Notes under the pieces: model-generated
Database searches by the model: none
Seen by the model: the letters and a program-made list of their open reading frames with translations, nothing else
What the model was told of the DNA's origin: nothing
Assembly: GCA_036489025.1 (NCBI GenBank)
Contig: DASXGN010000001.1
Span: 1-64,000, forward strand
Reading direction: 5' to 3'
Length of the DNA: 64,000 nt
From: Dryocola sp036489025
GTDB taxonomy: Bacteria > Pseudomonadota > Gammaproteobacteria > Enterobacterales > Enterobacteriaceae
Position numbers and translations under genes: made by a program
Shown here: positions 16,219 through 25,792 of the stretch, piece after piece
Position numbering within the stretch: the stretch's first letter is position 1
Layout: every line of letters begins with the position of its first letter

Positions 16219-17721
16219 ATGAACATTTTTGAACAGTATGAAGTGTGGTTTGTGATTGGCAGCCAGCATCTTTACGGCCCGGAAACGCTGCGCCAGGTGA
16301 CTCAGCATGCGGAGCAGGTCGTCGGCGCGCTGAATAAAGAAGCGAAGCTGCCGTGCAAACTGGTGCTGAAGCCGCTCGGCACCACGCCGGACGAGATTAC
16401 GGCTATTTGCCGCGACGCCAGCTACGACAATAAGTGCGCCGGGCTGGTGGTATGGCTGCATACCTTCTCCCCGGCAAAAATGTGGATCAACGGCCTGAGC
16501 ATTCTCAGCAAGCCGCTGCTGCAGTTCCACACCCAGTTCAATGCGCAAATCCCGTGGGGCAGCATTGATATGGACTTTATGAACCTGAATCAGACCGCCC
16601 ACGGCGGCCGCGAGTTTGGCTTTATCGGCGCGCGCATGCGCCAGCAGCATTCGGTGGTCACCGGCCACTGGCAGGACCCGCAGGCGCACAAACGGATCGG
16701 CGCGTGGATGCGTCAGGCGGTCTCTAAGCAGGATACCCGCCAGCTCAAAGTCGTGCGCTTCGGCGATAACATGCGTGAAGTCGCGGTGACCGACGGCGAT
16801 AAGGTCGCGGCGCAGATGAAGTTTGGCTTTGCCGTTAACACCTACGCCGTCGGCGATCTGGTGGCGGTGGTCAACGGCATCAGCGACGGCGACGTTAACG
16901 CGCTGGTGGACGAGTACGAAAGCAGCTACCGCCTCAGCCCGGCGGCGCAGGTCAACGGCGACAAGCGTCAGAACGTGCTGGACGCCGCACGCATTGAGCT
17001 GGGCATGAAGAAATTCCTCGTCGACGGCGGCTTCCACGCCTTCACCACCACTTTTGAAGACTTGCACGGCCTGAAGCAGCTGCCGGGCCTCGCCGTGCAG
17101 CGCCTGATGCAGCAGGGCTACGGCTTTGCCGGGGAAGGCGACTGGAAAACCGCCGCCCTGCTGCGCATCATGAAGGTGATGTCCACCGGGCTCGAAGGCG
17201 GCACCTCCTTTATGGAGGATTACACCTACAACTTCGAAAGCGGCAACGACATGGTGCTCGGCTCGCACATGCTGGAAGTCTGCCCGACGATCGCCACGGC
17301 GGAAAAACCGCTGCTCGACGTGCAGTATCTGGGCATCGGCGGCAAAGCGGATCCGGCCCGTCTGATCTTTGCCACCAAAACCGGCCCGGCGGTGAACGCC
17401 AGCCTGATCGATCTGGGCGATCGCTTCCGCCTGCTGGTGAACTGCGTGGACGCGGTGGAAGCGCCGCATCAGCTGCCAAAGCTGCCGGTCGCCAACGCGC
17501 TGTGGAAAGCGCAGCCGGATCTCCCGACCGCGTCCGAAGCCTGGATCCTCGCGGGCGGCGCTCACCACACCGTTTTCAGCCAGTCACTGACCCTCGACGA
17601 TATGCGCACCTTCTCCGAGCTGCACGGCATTGAACTCACCGTTATCGACAACGAGACGCGCCTGCCGGCGTTCAAAGACGCGCTGCGCTGGAACGAGGTT
17701 TATTACGGGTTTAAACGGTAA
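16219..17721 (+). CDS. araA: AraA, L-arabinose isomerase
   Basis: The protein has exactly 500 residues, like E. coli AraA, and interconverts L-arabinose and L-ribulose with a manganese cofactor. The catalytic and metal residues fall at the expected numbers: Glu306, Glu333, His350 and His450 (in AGGAHHT). The start ATG at 16219 is preferred because AAGGA lies at proper distance; an ATG two codons upstream would be too close. It lies between araB and araD in the arabinose operon. Confidence 0.97.
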   Translation: MNIFEQYEVWFVIGSQHLYGPETLRQVTQHAEQVVGALNKEAKLPCKLVLKPLGTTPDEITAICRDASYDNKCAGLVVWLHTFSPAKMWINGLSILSKPLLQFHTQFNAQIPWGSIDMDFMNLNQTAHGGREFGFIGARMRQQHSVVTGHWQDPQAHKRIGAWMRQAVSKQDTRQLKVVRFGDNMREVAVTDGDKVAAQMKFGFAVNTYAVGDLVAVVNGISDGDVNALVDEYESSYRLSPAAQVNGDKRQNVLDAARIELGMKKFLVDGGFHAFTTTFEDLHGLKQLPGLAVQRLMQQGYGFAGEGDWKTAALLRIMKVMSTGLEGGTSFMEDYTYNFESGNDMVLGSHMLEVCPTIATAEKPLLDVQYLGIGGKADPARLIFATKTGPAVNASLIDLGDRFRLLVNCVDAVEAPHQLPKLPVANALWKAQPDLPTASEAWILAGGAHHTVFSQSLTLDDMRTFSELHGIELTVIDNETRLPAFKDALRWNEVYYGFKR

Positions 17722-17730
17722 CGATATTTT

Positions 17731-17778
17731 CCCCTCACCCGGCCCTTCTCTTCCAGGGGAGGTTGCCAGGATGAGGGG
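17731..17778. repeat. Intergenic palindromic repeat between araA and araD
   Basis: CCCCTCA (17731-17737) pairs with TGAGGGG (17772-17778), and an inner CCC...GGGG pairing is also possible. The composition (CCTCACCC...CCCTTCTC...) is like short intergenic repeats common in Enterobacteriaceae. It could form an mRNA structure within the araBAD transcript and shape araA versus araD expression. Confidence 0.6.
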
Positions 17779-17800
17779 GTTTTCCTGCTGAGGACTGAAT

Positions 17801-18496
17801 ATGTCACAAGCTCTCAAACGTCAGGTGCTGGAAGCCAATCTGGCCCTGCCGCAGCACAACCTGGTCACGCTGACCTGGGGAAACGTGAGCGCGGTGGATC
17901 GCGAGCGCGGGGTGCTGATCATTAAGCCCTCCGGGGTCGATTACGGCCTGATGACCGCCGAAGATATGGTGGTTGTCAGCCTCGCAACGGGCGAAGTGGT
18001 GGAGGGCAGCAAAAAACCCTCTTCCGATACGCCAACCCACCGCCTGCTCTATCAGCGCTTCCCGCACATTGGCGGCATCGTTCACACCCATTCGCGCCAC
18101 GCCACTATCTGGGCGCAGGCTGGCCGGTCCATTCCCGCCACCGGCACTACCCACGCGGACTATTTCTACGGCAGTATTCCCTGCACGCGCAGGATGACCG
18201 ACGACGAAATCAACGGCGACTACGAGTGGCAGACCGGTGAAGTTATCGTGAAAACATTTGCGGAGCGCGGGCTTGATGCGGCGCAGATGCCCGGCGTGCT
18301 GGTGCATTCCCACGGCCCGTTCGCCTGGGGCAAAGATCCGCTGGACGCGGTGCACAACGCAATCGTGCTGGAAGAAGTGGCCTACATGGGCATATTTTGC
18401 CGCCAGCTGGCTCCTGAACTGCCCGATATGCAGCAATCGCTGCTCGACAAGCACTATCTGCGCAAACACGGCGCTAAAGCCTATTACGGCCAATAG
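17801..18496 (+). CDS. araD: AraD, L-ribulose-5-phosphate 4-epimerase
   Basis: The 231-residue class II aldolase-fold enzyme converts L-ribulose 5-phosphate to D-xylulose 5-phosphate, the last arabinose step. It matches E. coli AraD in length and sequence (TWGNVSAVDRERGV, KPSGVDYGLM, SSDTPTHRLLYQ). Zinc ligands His95 and His97 lie in GIVHTHSRHAT and the third (about His171) in VLVHSHGPFAWG. The LexA box of polB begins right after its stop codon. Confidence 0.97.
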   Translation: MSQALKRQVLEANLALPQHNLVTLTWGNVSAVDRERGVLIIKPSGVDYGLMTAEDMVVVSLATGEVVEGSKKPSSDTPTHRLLYQRFPHIGGIVHTHSRHATIWAQAGRSIPATGTTHADYFYGSIPCTRRMTDDEINGDYEWQTGEVIVKTFAERGLDAAQMPGVLVHSHGPFAWGKDPLDAVHNAIVLEEVAYMGIFCRQLAPELPDMQQSLLDKHYLRKHGAKAYYGQ

Positions 18497-18516
18497 CACT
18501 GTACATAACAGCAGTC
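18497..18516. promoter_or_regulatory. LexA box (SOS operator) of polB
   Basis: CTG-N10-CAG at 18499-18514 (CTGTACATAACAGCAG) fits the LexA consensus, and the E. coli polB gene has a LexA box at the same place. It directly follows the araD stop. Confidence 0.75.
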
Positions 18517-18527
18517 ATCTCAGCCGA

Positions 18528-18553
18528 AGTGGTCTATACTCAGACCACTTTTT
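18528..18553 (+). terminator. Terminator after araBAD, inside the polB leader
   Basis: AGTGGTCT (18528-18535) and AGACCACT (18542-18549) form an 8 bp stem with a 6 base loop followed by five T residues. It lies between the LexA box and the polB start, so it also falls in the polB 5' region. Confidence 0.7.
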
Positions 18554-18571
18554 ACTTTGAGAGAATGCAAC

Positions 18572-20932
18572 GTGTCGCAAGCCCGGCAGGGTTTTTTACT
18601 CACGCGCCACTGGCGAGATACCCCGCGCGGTACCGAAGTTGATTTCTGGCTGGCCACGGATGATGGCCCGGTTAAAGTGTGCCTGCCGCTGCAGGAATCC
18701 GTCGCGTTCATTCCCCAGACTCAGCAGGCGCAGGCCACGCGCTTGCTCGCCGGTGACAGCCAGTACCGGCTGACCCCGCTCTCCCTGCAAGATTTTCACC
18801 GCCAGCCCGTCTGCGGCCTTTATTGCCGCCAGCATCGCCAGCTCATGCGCCTTGAAAAACTGCTGCGCGACGGCGGCGTGACGGTTTACGAGGCGGATAT
18901 TCGCCCGCCGGAGCGCTTCCTGATGGAGCGCTTTATCACCGCTCCGGTCTGGTTCAGCGGCGAAGAGCGCGGCCCGGACATCGCCGAAGCCCGCCTGAAG
19001 CCTGCCCCGGAATATCGCCCGGCCCTGAAGTGGGTTTCGCTGGATATTGAAACCAATCGCCACGGCGAGCTGTACTGTATCGGGCTGGAAGGCTGCGGGC
19101 AGCGTATCGTCTATATGCTCGGCCCGGAAAACGGCGACGCCAGCGGCCTGGATTTTACGCTGGAATACGTGGCCAGCCGTCCGCAGCTGATTGAAAAGCT
19201 CAACGCCTGGTTTGAAGAACACGATCCCGACGTGCTGATCGGCTGGAACGTGGTGCAGTTCGATCTGCGCATGCTGCAAAAGCTGGCCGAACGCTATCAG
19301 GTGCCGCTGCGCCTCGGGCGCGGTAAAACCCTGCTGGAATGGCGCGAGCACGGCTTTAAGCAGGGCGTATTCTTTGCCCAGGCTCCGGGCCGCGTCATTA
19401 TCGACGGCATCGAAGGGCTGAAGTCAGCGTTCTGGAATTTCTCGTCGTTTTCGCTGGAGGCCGTTTCGCAGGAGCTGCTCGGCGAAGGGAAATCGATCGA
19501 TAATCCCTGGGACAGAATGGACGAGATCAACCGCCGCTTCGCCGAGGACAAGCCCGCTCTGGCGAAGTACAACCTTAAAGACTGCGAGCTGGTCACGAAG
19601 ATTTTCCACAAGACCGAGCTGATGCCTTTCCTGCTGGAGCGCGCGACGGTGAACGGCCTGCCTCTCGACAGGCACGGCGGTTCGGTAGCCGCCTTTGGCC
19701 ACCTTTATATACCCCGCATGCATCGCGCCGGTTACGTGGCCCCGAATCTGGGCGAAGTCCCGCCGCAGGCCAGCCCCGGCGGCTACGTGATGGACTCTCG
19801 TCCGGGCCTCTACGATTCGGTTTTGGTGCTGGATTACAAAAGCCTGTATCCGTCGATCATTCGTACTTTCCTGATCGATCCCGTCGGGCTTGTGGAAGGC
19901 ATGGCGCACCCGGATCCCGAACATTCCGTCGAAGGATTTCTTGGCGCGCACTTTTCCAGAACCAAACACTGCCTGCCGGAAATCGTCGGGCAAATCTGGC
20001 ACGGCCGCGACGAGGCTAAGCGCCACGGCAACAAACCGCTTTCCCAGGCTTTGAAAATCATCATGAACGCCTTTTACGGCGTGCTCGGCACCAGCGCCTG
20101 CCGCTTTTTCGATCCGCGCCTGGCCTCTTCGATCACCATGCGCGGGCATCAGATCATGCTGCAAACGAAAGCGCTGATCGAAGCCGAGGGCTATGACGTC
20201 ATTTACGGCGATACCGACTCCACCTTTGTCTGGCTGAAGAAAGCCCATTCGGAGGAAGACGCCGCGCGAATCGGGCGGCGGCTGGCGGAAAGCGTGAACG
20301 CCTGGTGGAAAGAGCATTTACAGCACTCGCAGCAGCTCGCCAGCGCGCTGGAAATAGAGTACGAATCTCACTACTGCCGCTTCCTGATGCCGACCATTCG
20401 CGGCACGGTTGAAGGCAGCAAAAAGCGCTACGCGGGGATGATTCAGGAAGGTGAGCAGCAGCGTATGGTGTTTAAAGGGCTGGAGACGGTGCGCACGGAC
20501 TGGACGCCGCTCGCCCAGCAGTTCCAGCAAACGCTTTATCTGCGCATCTTCCGCAACGAGCCGTATCAGGACTATATCCGCGAGACGATTGCCAGCCTGA
20601 TGGCGGGCGAGCTGGACGACAGGCTGGTCTACCGCAAAAGGCTGCGTCGACCGCTGAGCGAGTACCAGAAAAATGTGCCGCCGCACGTGCGGGCCGCGCG
20701 CCTGGCCGACGAACACAATCAGCGTCTGGGGCGTCCGGCACAGTATCAAAACCGCGGCACTATCAAGTACGTCATGACGCTCAGCGGGCCAGAACCCGTG
20801 GACTACCAGCAGTCCCCTCTCGATTACGATCACTACCTGACGCGCCAGCTGCAGCCGGTGGCCGAAGGAATTTTGCCCTTCCTCGAGGACGACTTTGCTA
20901 CACTGATGACAGGGCAATTAGGGCTATTTTGA
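18572..20932 (+). CDS. polB: PolB, DNA polymerase II
   Basis: This family B DNA polymerase has 786 residues and acts in SOS translesion synthesis and replication restart. Visible motifs are exonuclease I (SLDIETNRHGE), Exo II (GWNVVQFDLRMLQ), polymerase motif A (LDYKSLYPSIIRTF), motif B (KIIMNAFYGVLG) and motif C (YGDTDST). The start is GTG at 18572, giving SQARQGFLLTRHWRDTPRGT like E. coli; an ATG at 18564 is out of frame. SOS control is expected from the LexA box about 60 bp upstream. Confidence 0.96.
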   Translation: MSQARQGFLLTRHWRDTPRGTEVDFWLATDDGPVKVCLPLQESVAFIPQTQQAQATRLLAGDSQYRLTPLSLQDFHRQPVCGLYCRQHRQLMRLEKLLRDGGVTVYEADIRPPERFLMERFITAPVWFSGEERGPDIAEARLKPAPEYRPALKWVSLDIETNRHGELYCIGLEGCGQRIVYMLGPENGDASGLDFTLEYVASRPQLIEKLNAWFEEHDPDVLIGWNVVQFDLRMLQKLAERYQVPLRLGRGKTLLEWREHGFKQGVFFAQAPGRVIIDGIEGLKSAFWNFSSFSLEAVSQELLGEGKSIDNPWDRMDEINRRFAEDKPALAKYNLKDCELVTKIFHKTELMPFLLERATVNGLPLDRHGGSVAAFGHLYIPRMHRAGYVAPNLGEVPPQASPGGYVMDSRPGLYDSVLVLDYKSLYPSIIRTFLIDPVGLVEGMAHPDPEHSVEGFLGAHFSRTKHCLPEIVGQIWHGRDEAKRHGNKPLSQALKIIMNAFYGVLGTSACRFFDPRLASSITMRGHQIMLQTKALIEAEGYDVIYGDTDSTFVWLKKAHSEEDAARIGRRLAESVNAWWKEHLQHSQQLASALEIEYESHYCRFLMPTIRGTVEGSKKRYAGMIQEGEQQRMVFKGLETVRTDWTPLAQQFQQTLYLRIFRNEPYQDYIRETIASLMAGELDDRLVYRKRLRRPLSEYQKNVPPHVRAARLADEHNQRLGRPAQYQNRGTIKYVMTLSGPEPVDYQQSPLDYDHYLTRQLQPVAEGILPFLEDDFATLMTGQLGLF

Positions 20933-20935
20933 CAT

Positions 20936-21059
20936 TCTCTAAATAATTCGAGTTTCAGGTAGGCGGCAAGGGAGTGAGTCCCCAGGAGCTTACTTCAGTA
21001 AGTGACTGGGGTGAGGGAGTGCAGCCAACACCCCTGTAACTTGAAGTATGACGAGTAGG
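20936..21059. repeat. ERIC (intergenic repeat unit) element
   Basis: The roughly 124 bp imperfect palindrome has the canonical ERIC core. It includes a close match to GTGAATCCCCAGGAGCTTAC (here GTGAGTCCCCAGGAGCTTAC), and AGTAAGTGACTGGGGTGAG, AACTTGAAGTATGACG at the right end and AATTCGAGTTTCAGG at the left. It begins 4 bases after the polB stop and ends 140 bp before rapA. Confidence 0.93.
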
Positions 21060-21199
21060 TGACGAACGCGGTTGCTTCCAGTACCATAGCGCCCTCCTGA
21101 AACATCCATACATCTACTTTTGAACTTCCGCTGCTTTTTCGGGTGGGGGTTATGCTATTGCCTGCAAATCTTAGTCATTGATAATAGAGCCGAAATCTT

Positions 21200-24106
21200 A
21201 TGCCTTTTACACTTGGTCAACGTTGGATCAGCGATACCGAAAGCGAACTGGGACTGGGAACCGTCGTTGCATTAGACCCAAGGATGGTCACTCTGCTTTT
21301 CCCTGCCACCGGTGAAAATCGCCTGTATGCCAGAAATGACTCGCCTATCACCCGCGTGATGTTTAATCCCGGTGATACCGTCACCAGCCATGAAGGCTGG
21401 CAACTCAAAGTTGATGAAGTTAAAGAAGAAAACGGTTTACTCGCTTATATCGGCACCCGTCTGGATACCGAAGAGGCCGATACCCTGCTGCGCGAAGTGT
21501 TCCTCGACAGCAAGCTGGTGTTCAGCAAGCCACAGGACCGCCTGTTCGCCGGTCAAATCGACCGCATGGACCGCTTTGCCCTGCGCTATCGTTCCCGCGT
21601 GTATCAAAGCGAGCAGTATCGCCAGCCGTGGAGCGGCCTGCGCGGCATGCGCACCAGCCTGATCCCGCACCAGCTTAATATTGCCCACGACGTTGGCCGC
21701 CGCCATGCGCCGCGCGTGCTGCTGGCCGATGAGGTTGGCCTTGGTAAGACCATCGAAGCCGGGATGATTCTGCACCAGCAGCTGCTGGCCGGTAGCGCCG
21801 AACGCGTGCTGGTTATCGTGCCGGAAACCCTCCAGCACCAGTGGCTGGTTGAGATGCTGCGCCGCTTTAACCTGCGCTTTGCCCTGTTCGACGACGAGCG
21901 CTACGCCGAAGCCCAGCACGACAGCGATAATCCGTTCGAAACCGAACAGCTGGTTATCTGCTCGCTGGACTTTGTGCGCCGCAGCAAGCAGCGCCTTGAG
22001 CACCTGTGCGACGCAGAGTGGGATTTAATGGTGGTGGACGAAGCCCACCACCTGGTCTGGAGCGAAGACGCCCCGAGCCGTGAATACCAGGCCATCGAAC
22101 AGCTTGCCGAGCGCGTGCCCGGCGTCCTGCTGCTGACCGCCACCCCTGAACAGCTGGGCATGGAAAGCCACTTTGCGCGCCTGCGTCTGCTGGACCCAAG
22201 CCGCTTCCACGATTTCGAGCAGTTTGTCGAAGAGCAGCAGAACTATCGTCCGGTCGCCGATGCGGTTGCGCTGCTGCTGGCGGGGAATCATCTGACCAAC
22301 GATCAATTGAACGCGATGAGCGAGCTTATCGGCGAGCAGGATATCGAGCCGCTGCTGCAAACCGCCAACAGCGATCGTGACGGCAGCGAAAGCGCTCGTC
22401 AGGAGCTGATTTCAATGCTGATGGACCGCCACGGCACCAGCCGCGTGCTGTTCCGCAACACGCGTAACGGCGTGAAAGGCTTCCCGAAACGCGAGCTGCA
22501 CACTATTCGCCTGCCGCTGCCGACGCAGTACCAGACGGCGATCAAAGTCTCCGGCATTATGAGCGCCCGCAAATCGGTTGAAGATCGCGCCCGCGACATG
22601 CTGTACCCGGAGCAGATTTATCAGGAATTTGAAGGCGACAGCGGCACGTGGTGGAACTTCGACCCGCGCGTTGAGTGGCTGATGGGCTACCTGACCAGCC
22701 ATCGCTCCCAGAAAGTGCTGGTGATCTGCGCCAAGGCCGCCACCGCCTTGCAGCTTGAGCAGGTTCTGCGCGAGCGCGAAGGCATCCGTGCCGCCGTGTT
22801 CCACGAAGGCATGTCGATTATTGAACGCGACCGCGCCGCCGCCTGGTTTGCAGAAGAAGATACCGGCGCCCAGGTTCTGCTGTGCTCCGAGATTGGCTCT
22901 GAAGGCCGTAACTTCCAGTTCGCAAGCCAGCTGGTGATGTTCGATCTGCCGTTTAACCCGGACCTGCTGGAGCAGCGTATTGGCCGTCTGGACCGCATCG
23001 GCCAGGCGCACGATATTCAGATTCACGTGCCTTACCTTGAGAAAACCGCGCAGGCGGTGCTGGTGCAGTGGTACCACGAAGGTCTGGATGCGTTCGAACA
23101 CACCTGCCCGACGGGCCGCGCGATTTATGACAACGTTTATACCCAGCTGATTGAGTACCTCGCGGCGCCGGAAAATACCGACGGCTTCGAAGCGCTAATC
23201 AAGAAGTGCCGTGAACAGCACGACGAGCTGAAAATGCAGCTCGAACAGGGCCGTGACCGCCTGCTGGAAATCCACTCCAACGGCGGCGAAAAATCGCAGG
23301 CGCTGGCGCTGGCTATTGCCGATCAGGATAACGACACCGGTCTCGTGAACTTCGCGATGAACCTGTTTGATATCGTCGGTATTAACCAGGACGACCGCGG
23401 CGACAATATGGTCGTGCTGACGCCATCGGATCATATGCTGGTGCCGGATTTCCCTGGCCTGCCGGAAGACGGCTGCACCATCACCTTCGAGCGCGATATT
23501 GCGCTGTCGCGTGAAGATGCCCAGTTCGTGACCTGGGAGCACCCGATCATTCGCAACGGCCTGGATCTGATCCTGTCCGGCGATACCGGCAGCTGCGCCC
23601 TGTCGCTGCTGAAAAACAAAGCGCTGCCGGTGGGCACGCTGCTGCTGGAGCTGGTGTACGTTGTGGAGGCAAAAGCGCCGAAGCAGCTGCAGCTCAACCG
23701 CTTCCTGCCGCCAACGCCGGTTCGTATGCTGGTCGATAAAAACGGCACCAACCTTGCGGCACAGGTCGAGTTCGAAAGCTTCAACCGTCAGCTGAGCGCG
23801 GTGAACCGCCACACCGGCAGCAAGCTGGTGAACGCCGTTCAGCCAGACGTTCACGCTATCTTGCAGCTGGCCGAAGAGAAGGTTGAAGAGGCGGCACAGC
23901 GGCTGATTAAAGCCGCTCGTGAAGAAGCCGACGAGAAGCTGAGCGCCGAACTCTCGCGCCTCGAAGCGCTCAAGTCCGTCAACCCGAACATTCGTGATGA
24001 CGAACTGGAAGCCATCGAAACCAATCGTCTACAGGTGCTGGAAAGCCTCGCGCAGGCGAACTGGCGTCTCGACGCGCTGCGCCTGATTGTGGTGACGCAC
24101 CAGTAA
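21200..24106 (+). CDS. rapA: RapA (HepA), RNA polymerase recycling ATPase
   Basis: The 968-residue SWI2/SNF2-type ATPase has the same length as E. coli RapA. It binds RNA polymerase and helps release stalled post-termination complexes. Walker A is LLADEVGLGKTIEAG (about 170-184), the DEAH box is VVDEAHHLVW (about 278-287), and the helicase C region includes QVLLCSEIGSEGRNFQFASQ and EQRIGRLDRIGQ. The N-terminal Tudor-like domains (about 1-105) are present. The upstream gap contains the ERIC element. The last base of its TAA is the first base of rluA. Confidence 0.97.
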   Translation: MPFTLGQRWISDTESELGLGTVVALDPRMVTLLFPATGENRLYARNDSPITRVMFNPGDTVTSHEGWQLKVDEVKEENGLLAYIGTRLDTEEADTLLREVFLDSKLVFSKPQDRLFAGQIDRMDRFALRYRSRVYQSEQYRQPWSGLRGMRTSLIPHQLNIAHDVGRRHAPRVLLADEVGLGKTIEAGMILHQQLLAGSAERVLVIVPETLQHQWLVEMLRRFNLRFALFDDERYAEAQHDSDNPFETEQLVICSLDFVRRSKQRLEHLCDAEWDLMVVDEAHHLVWSEDAPSREYQAIEQLAERVPGVLLLTATPEQLGMESHFARLRLLDPSRFHDFEQFVEEQQNYRPVADAVALLLAGNHLTNDQLNAMSELIGEQDIEPLLQTANSDRDGSESARQELISMLMDRHGTSRVLFRNTRNGVKGFPKRELHTIRLPLPTQYQTAIKVSGIMSARKSVEDRARDMLYPEQIYQEFEGDSGTWWNFDPRVEWLMGYLTSHRSQKVLVICAKAATALQLEQVLREREGIRAAVFHEGMSIIERDRAAAWFAEEDTGAQVLLCSEIGSEGRNFQFASQLVMFDLPFNPDLLEQRIGRLDRIGQAHDIQIHVPYLEKTAQAVLVQWYHEGLDAFEHTCPTGRAIYDNVYTQLIEYLAAPENTDGFEALIKKCREQHDELKMQLEQGRDRLLEIHSNGGEKSQALALAIADQDNDTGLVNFAMNLFDIVGINQDDRGDNMVVLTPSDHMLVPDFPGLPEDGCTITFERDIALSREDAQFVTWEHPIIRNGLDLILSGDTGSCALSLLKNKALPVGTLLLELVYVVEAKAPKQLQLNRFLPPTPVRMLVDKNGTNLAAQVEFESFNRQLSAVNRHTGSKLVNAVQPDVHAILQLAEEKVEEAAQRLIKAAREEADEKLSAELSRLEALKSVNPNIRDDELEAIETNRLQVLESLAQANWRLDALRLIVVTHQ

Positions 24107-24765
24107 TGATTATGGAACCCTATAACCCGCCGCTGGAGCCCTGGCTGGTCATTCTGTATCAGGATGAGCATATGATGGTGGTCAACAAGCCTTCGGGCCT
24201 GCTGTCCGTGCCGGGCCGTCTGGACGAACATAAGGACAGCGTGATGACGCGCGTGCAGCGCGACTTCCCGCAGGCAGAATCGGTGCATCGCCTGGACATG
24301 GCCACCAGCGGCGTGATTGCGGTGGCGCTGACCAAGGCCGCAGAGCGTGAGCTGAAGCGTCAGTTCCGCGAGCGTGAGCCGAAGAAGCAGTATGTGGCGC
24401 GGGTTTGGGGTCATCCACAGCCGCAAGAAGGCCTGATAGATTTACCGCTGATTTGCGACTGGCCAAACAGGCCGAAGCAAAAGGTTTGCTATGAAACCGG
24501 CAAATCGGCACAGACGGAATATGAGGTTCTGGAATACGCGGCGGATAATACCGCCCGCATTCTGCTCAAGCCGATTACCGGGCGTTCCCACCAGCTTCGC
24601 GTACATATGCAGGCGCTGGGGCATCCGATACTGGGCGACCGTTTCTACGCAACGCCGGAAGCGCTGGCCATGGCTCCGCGGCTACAGCTTCACGCCGAAC
24701 TGCTGACGATTACCCACCCCGCCTACGGTACGCCGATGACCTTCCGCGCACCGGCTGATTTCTAA
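24106..24765 (+). CDS. rluA: RluA, dual-specificity pseudouridine synthase
   Basis: The 219-residue enzyme makes pseudouridine at position 746 of 23S rRNA and 32 of several tRNAs (known for E. coli RluA, same length). The catalytic motif HRLDMATSG is at about 62-70 with Asp65 as nucleophile. Other signatures are VVNKPSGLLSVPG, KKQYVARVWG and TGRSHQLRVHMQALGHPILG. The start overlaps the rapA stop by one base, so translation is probably coupled. Confidence 0.96.
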   Translation: MIMEPYNPPLEPWLVILYQDEHMMVVNKPSGLLSVPGRLDEHKDSVMTRVQRDFPQAESVHRLDMATSGVIAVALTKAAERELKRQFREREPKKQYVARVWGHPQPQEGLIDLPLICDWPNRPKQKVCYETGKSAQTEYEVLEYAADNTARILLKPITGRSHQLRVHMQALGHPILGDRFYATPEALAMAPRLQLHAELLTITHPAYGTPMTFRAPADF

Positions 24766-24796
24766 TAAAAAAGCCTCTCGAATGAGAGGCTTTTTT
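24766..24796. terminator. Bidirectional terminator between rluA and djlA
   Basis: AGCCTCTC (24772-24779) and GAGAGGCT (24784-24791) with a 4 base loop are flanked by A and T runs on both sides, so the hairpin can end transcription in both directions. Confidence 0.9.
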
Positions 24797-25609
24797 CTAT
24801 TTGAATCCTTTCGCCGTTTTAATTAAATCGTAGGCTTTCTGGATTTCCTGAGCTTTTTGCTTCGCCATCTGCATCATCTCCGGCGGCAGGCCTTTGGCGA
24901 CCAGCTTGTCCGGATGGTGCTCGCTCATCAGCTTGCGATAGGCGCGTTTGATAACCGTGGCGTCATCGCTGCTTTTCACACCCAGCACGTTGCAGGCGTC
25001 TTCAAGCGTTGGCCCACGCTGTTGCTGCTGAAAGCCACCGCCCTGCGACTGCTGATAACCGCCGCCGAACTGCTGGCCGCCTTCCATCATGCGCAGGAAC
25101 TGATCGAACTGGACGCGAGAAATGCCCAGCTCTTCGGCAATCACGTACAGCACCTGCCGTTCGTTGGGATGCAGCGAACCGTCGGCAAAAGCGGCCTGGA
25201 TTTGAATTTCCAGAAACATCCGAATCAAATCAAAGCGGCCAAAGCAGACGCTGCGCAGCTGGCGCATTTTTTCACGCAGCGGATAGCCATTTTCTTTGCC
25301 GATACGGAAAGCATGCTGCGCCGCGCTTCTTGCTTCGCCGTGCAGCTGCATTCTGTCCATCAGCAGCGAGGCGATTTGAATGTCCGCCTCGGTGACCCGC
25401 CCTTTGGATTTGGTGAGATGGCCCATCACTTCGAAAGTGGTGCTAAAAAACAGCGACTGGCGCTGCTGCTGGTTAGAAAACCAGGCGCTGCGGCGGCTGC
25501 GTACTTTATCGATCGTATGACCAATCAGTAAGCCCAGCACCACGCCCCAGAAGCCACCGCCCATAATAAGTGCTACTGCGACACCGAGTACTTTACCCCA
25601 ATACTGCAT
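24797..25609 (-). CDS. djlA: DjlA, membrane-anchored J-domain co-chaperone
   Basis: The 270-residue protein has an N-terminal glycine-containing membrane segment (about 6-30, VAVALIMGGGFWGVVLGLL), a TerB-like helical middle domain (about 55-190), a Gln/Gly-rich linker (GGGYQQSQGGGFQQQQ) and a C-terminal J domain with the HPD motif in SEHHPDKLVAKG. It stimulates DnaK at the inner membrane and is tied to the Rcs capsule response in E. coli. It is divergent from lptD. Confidence 0.95.
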   Translation of the reverse strand: MQYWGKVLGVAVALIMGGGFWGVVLGLLIGHTIDKVRSRRSAWFSNQQQRQSLFFSTTFEVMGHLTKSKGRVTEADIQIASLLMDRMQLHGEARSAAQHAFRIGKENGYPLREKMRQLRSVCFGRFDLIRMFLEIQIQAAFADGSLHPNERQVLYVIAEELGISRVQFDQFLRMMEGGQQFGGGYQQSQGGGFQQQQRGPTLEDACNVLGVKSSDDATVIKRAYRKLMSEHHPDKLVAKGLPPEMMQMAKQKAQEIQKAYDLIKTAKGFK

Positions 25610-25792
25610 ATACTCCCCAAATCGTCATGCCGTCGGCTAGAATTTGCTTTATCATACCCGTCATTGATAGCGGTGCCTAACGGCAGACTGCTGAACGGGC
25701 AGGATTAACACTAGCGCTGTGGTGATGAGTAAGTTAGTCTCTGACCGTTTGCCGACGCTAAGCCATTGATGATGGAACAACGAATAACACGT

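Noticed and set aside
15982..17568. 528-codon minus-strand frame opposite araB-araA
   Set aside because: It overlaps two certain genes; composition is that of an antisense shadow of GC-rich codons (His/Ala/Arg/Gln-rich) and no domain is recognisable.
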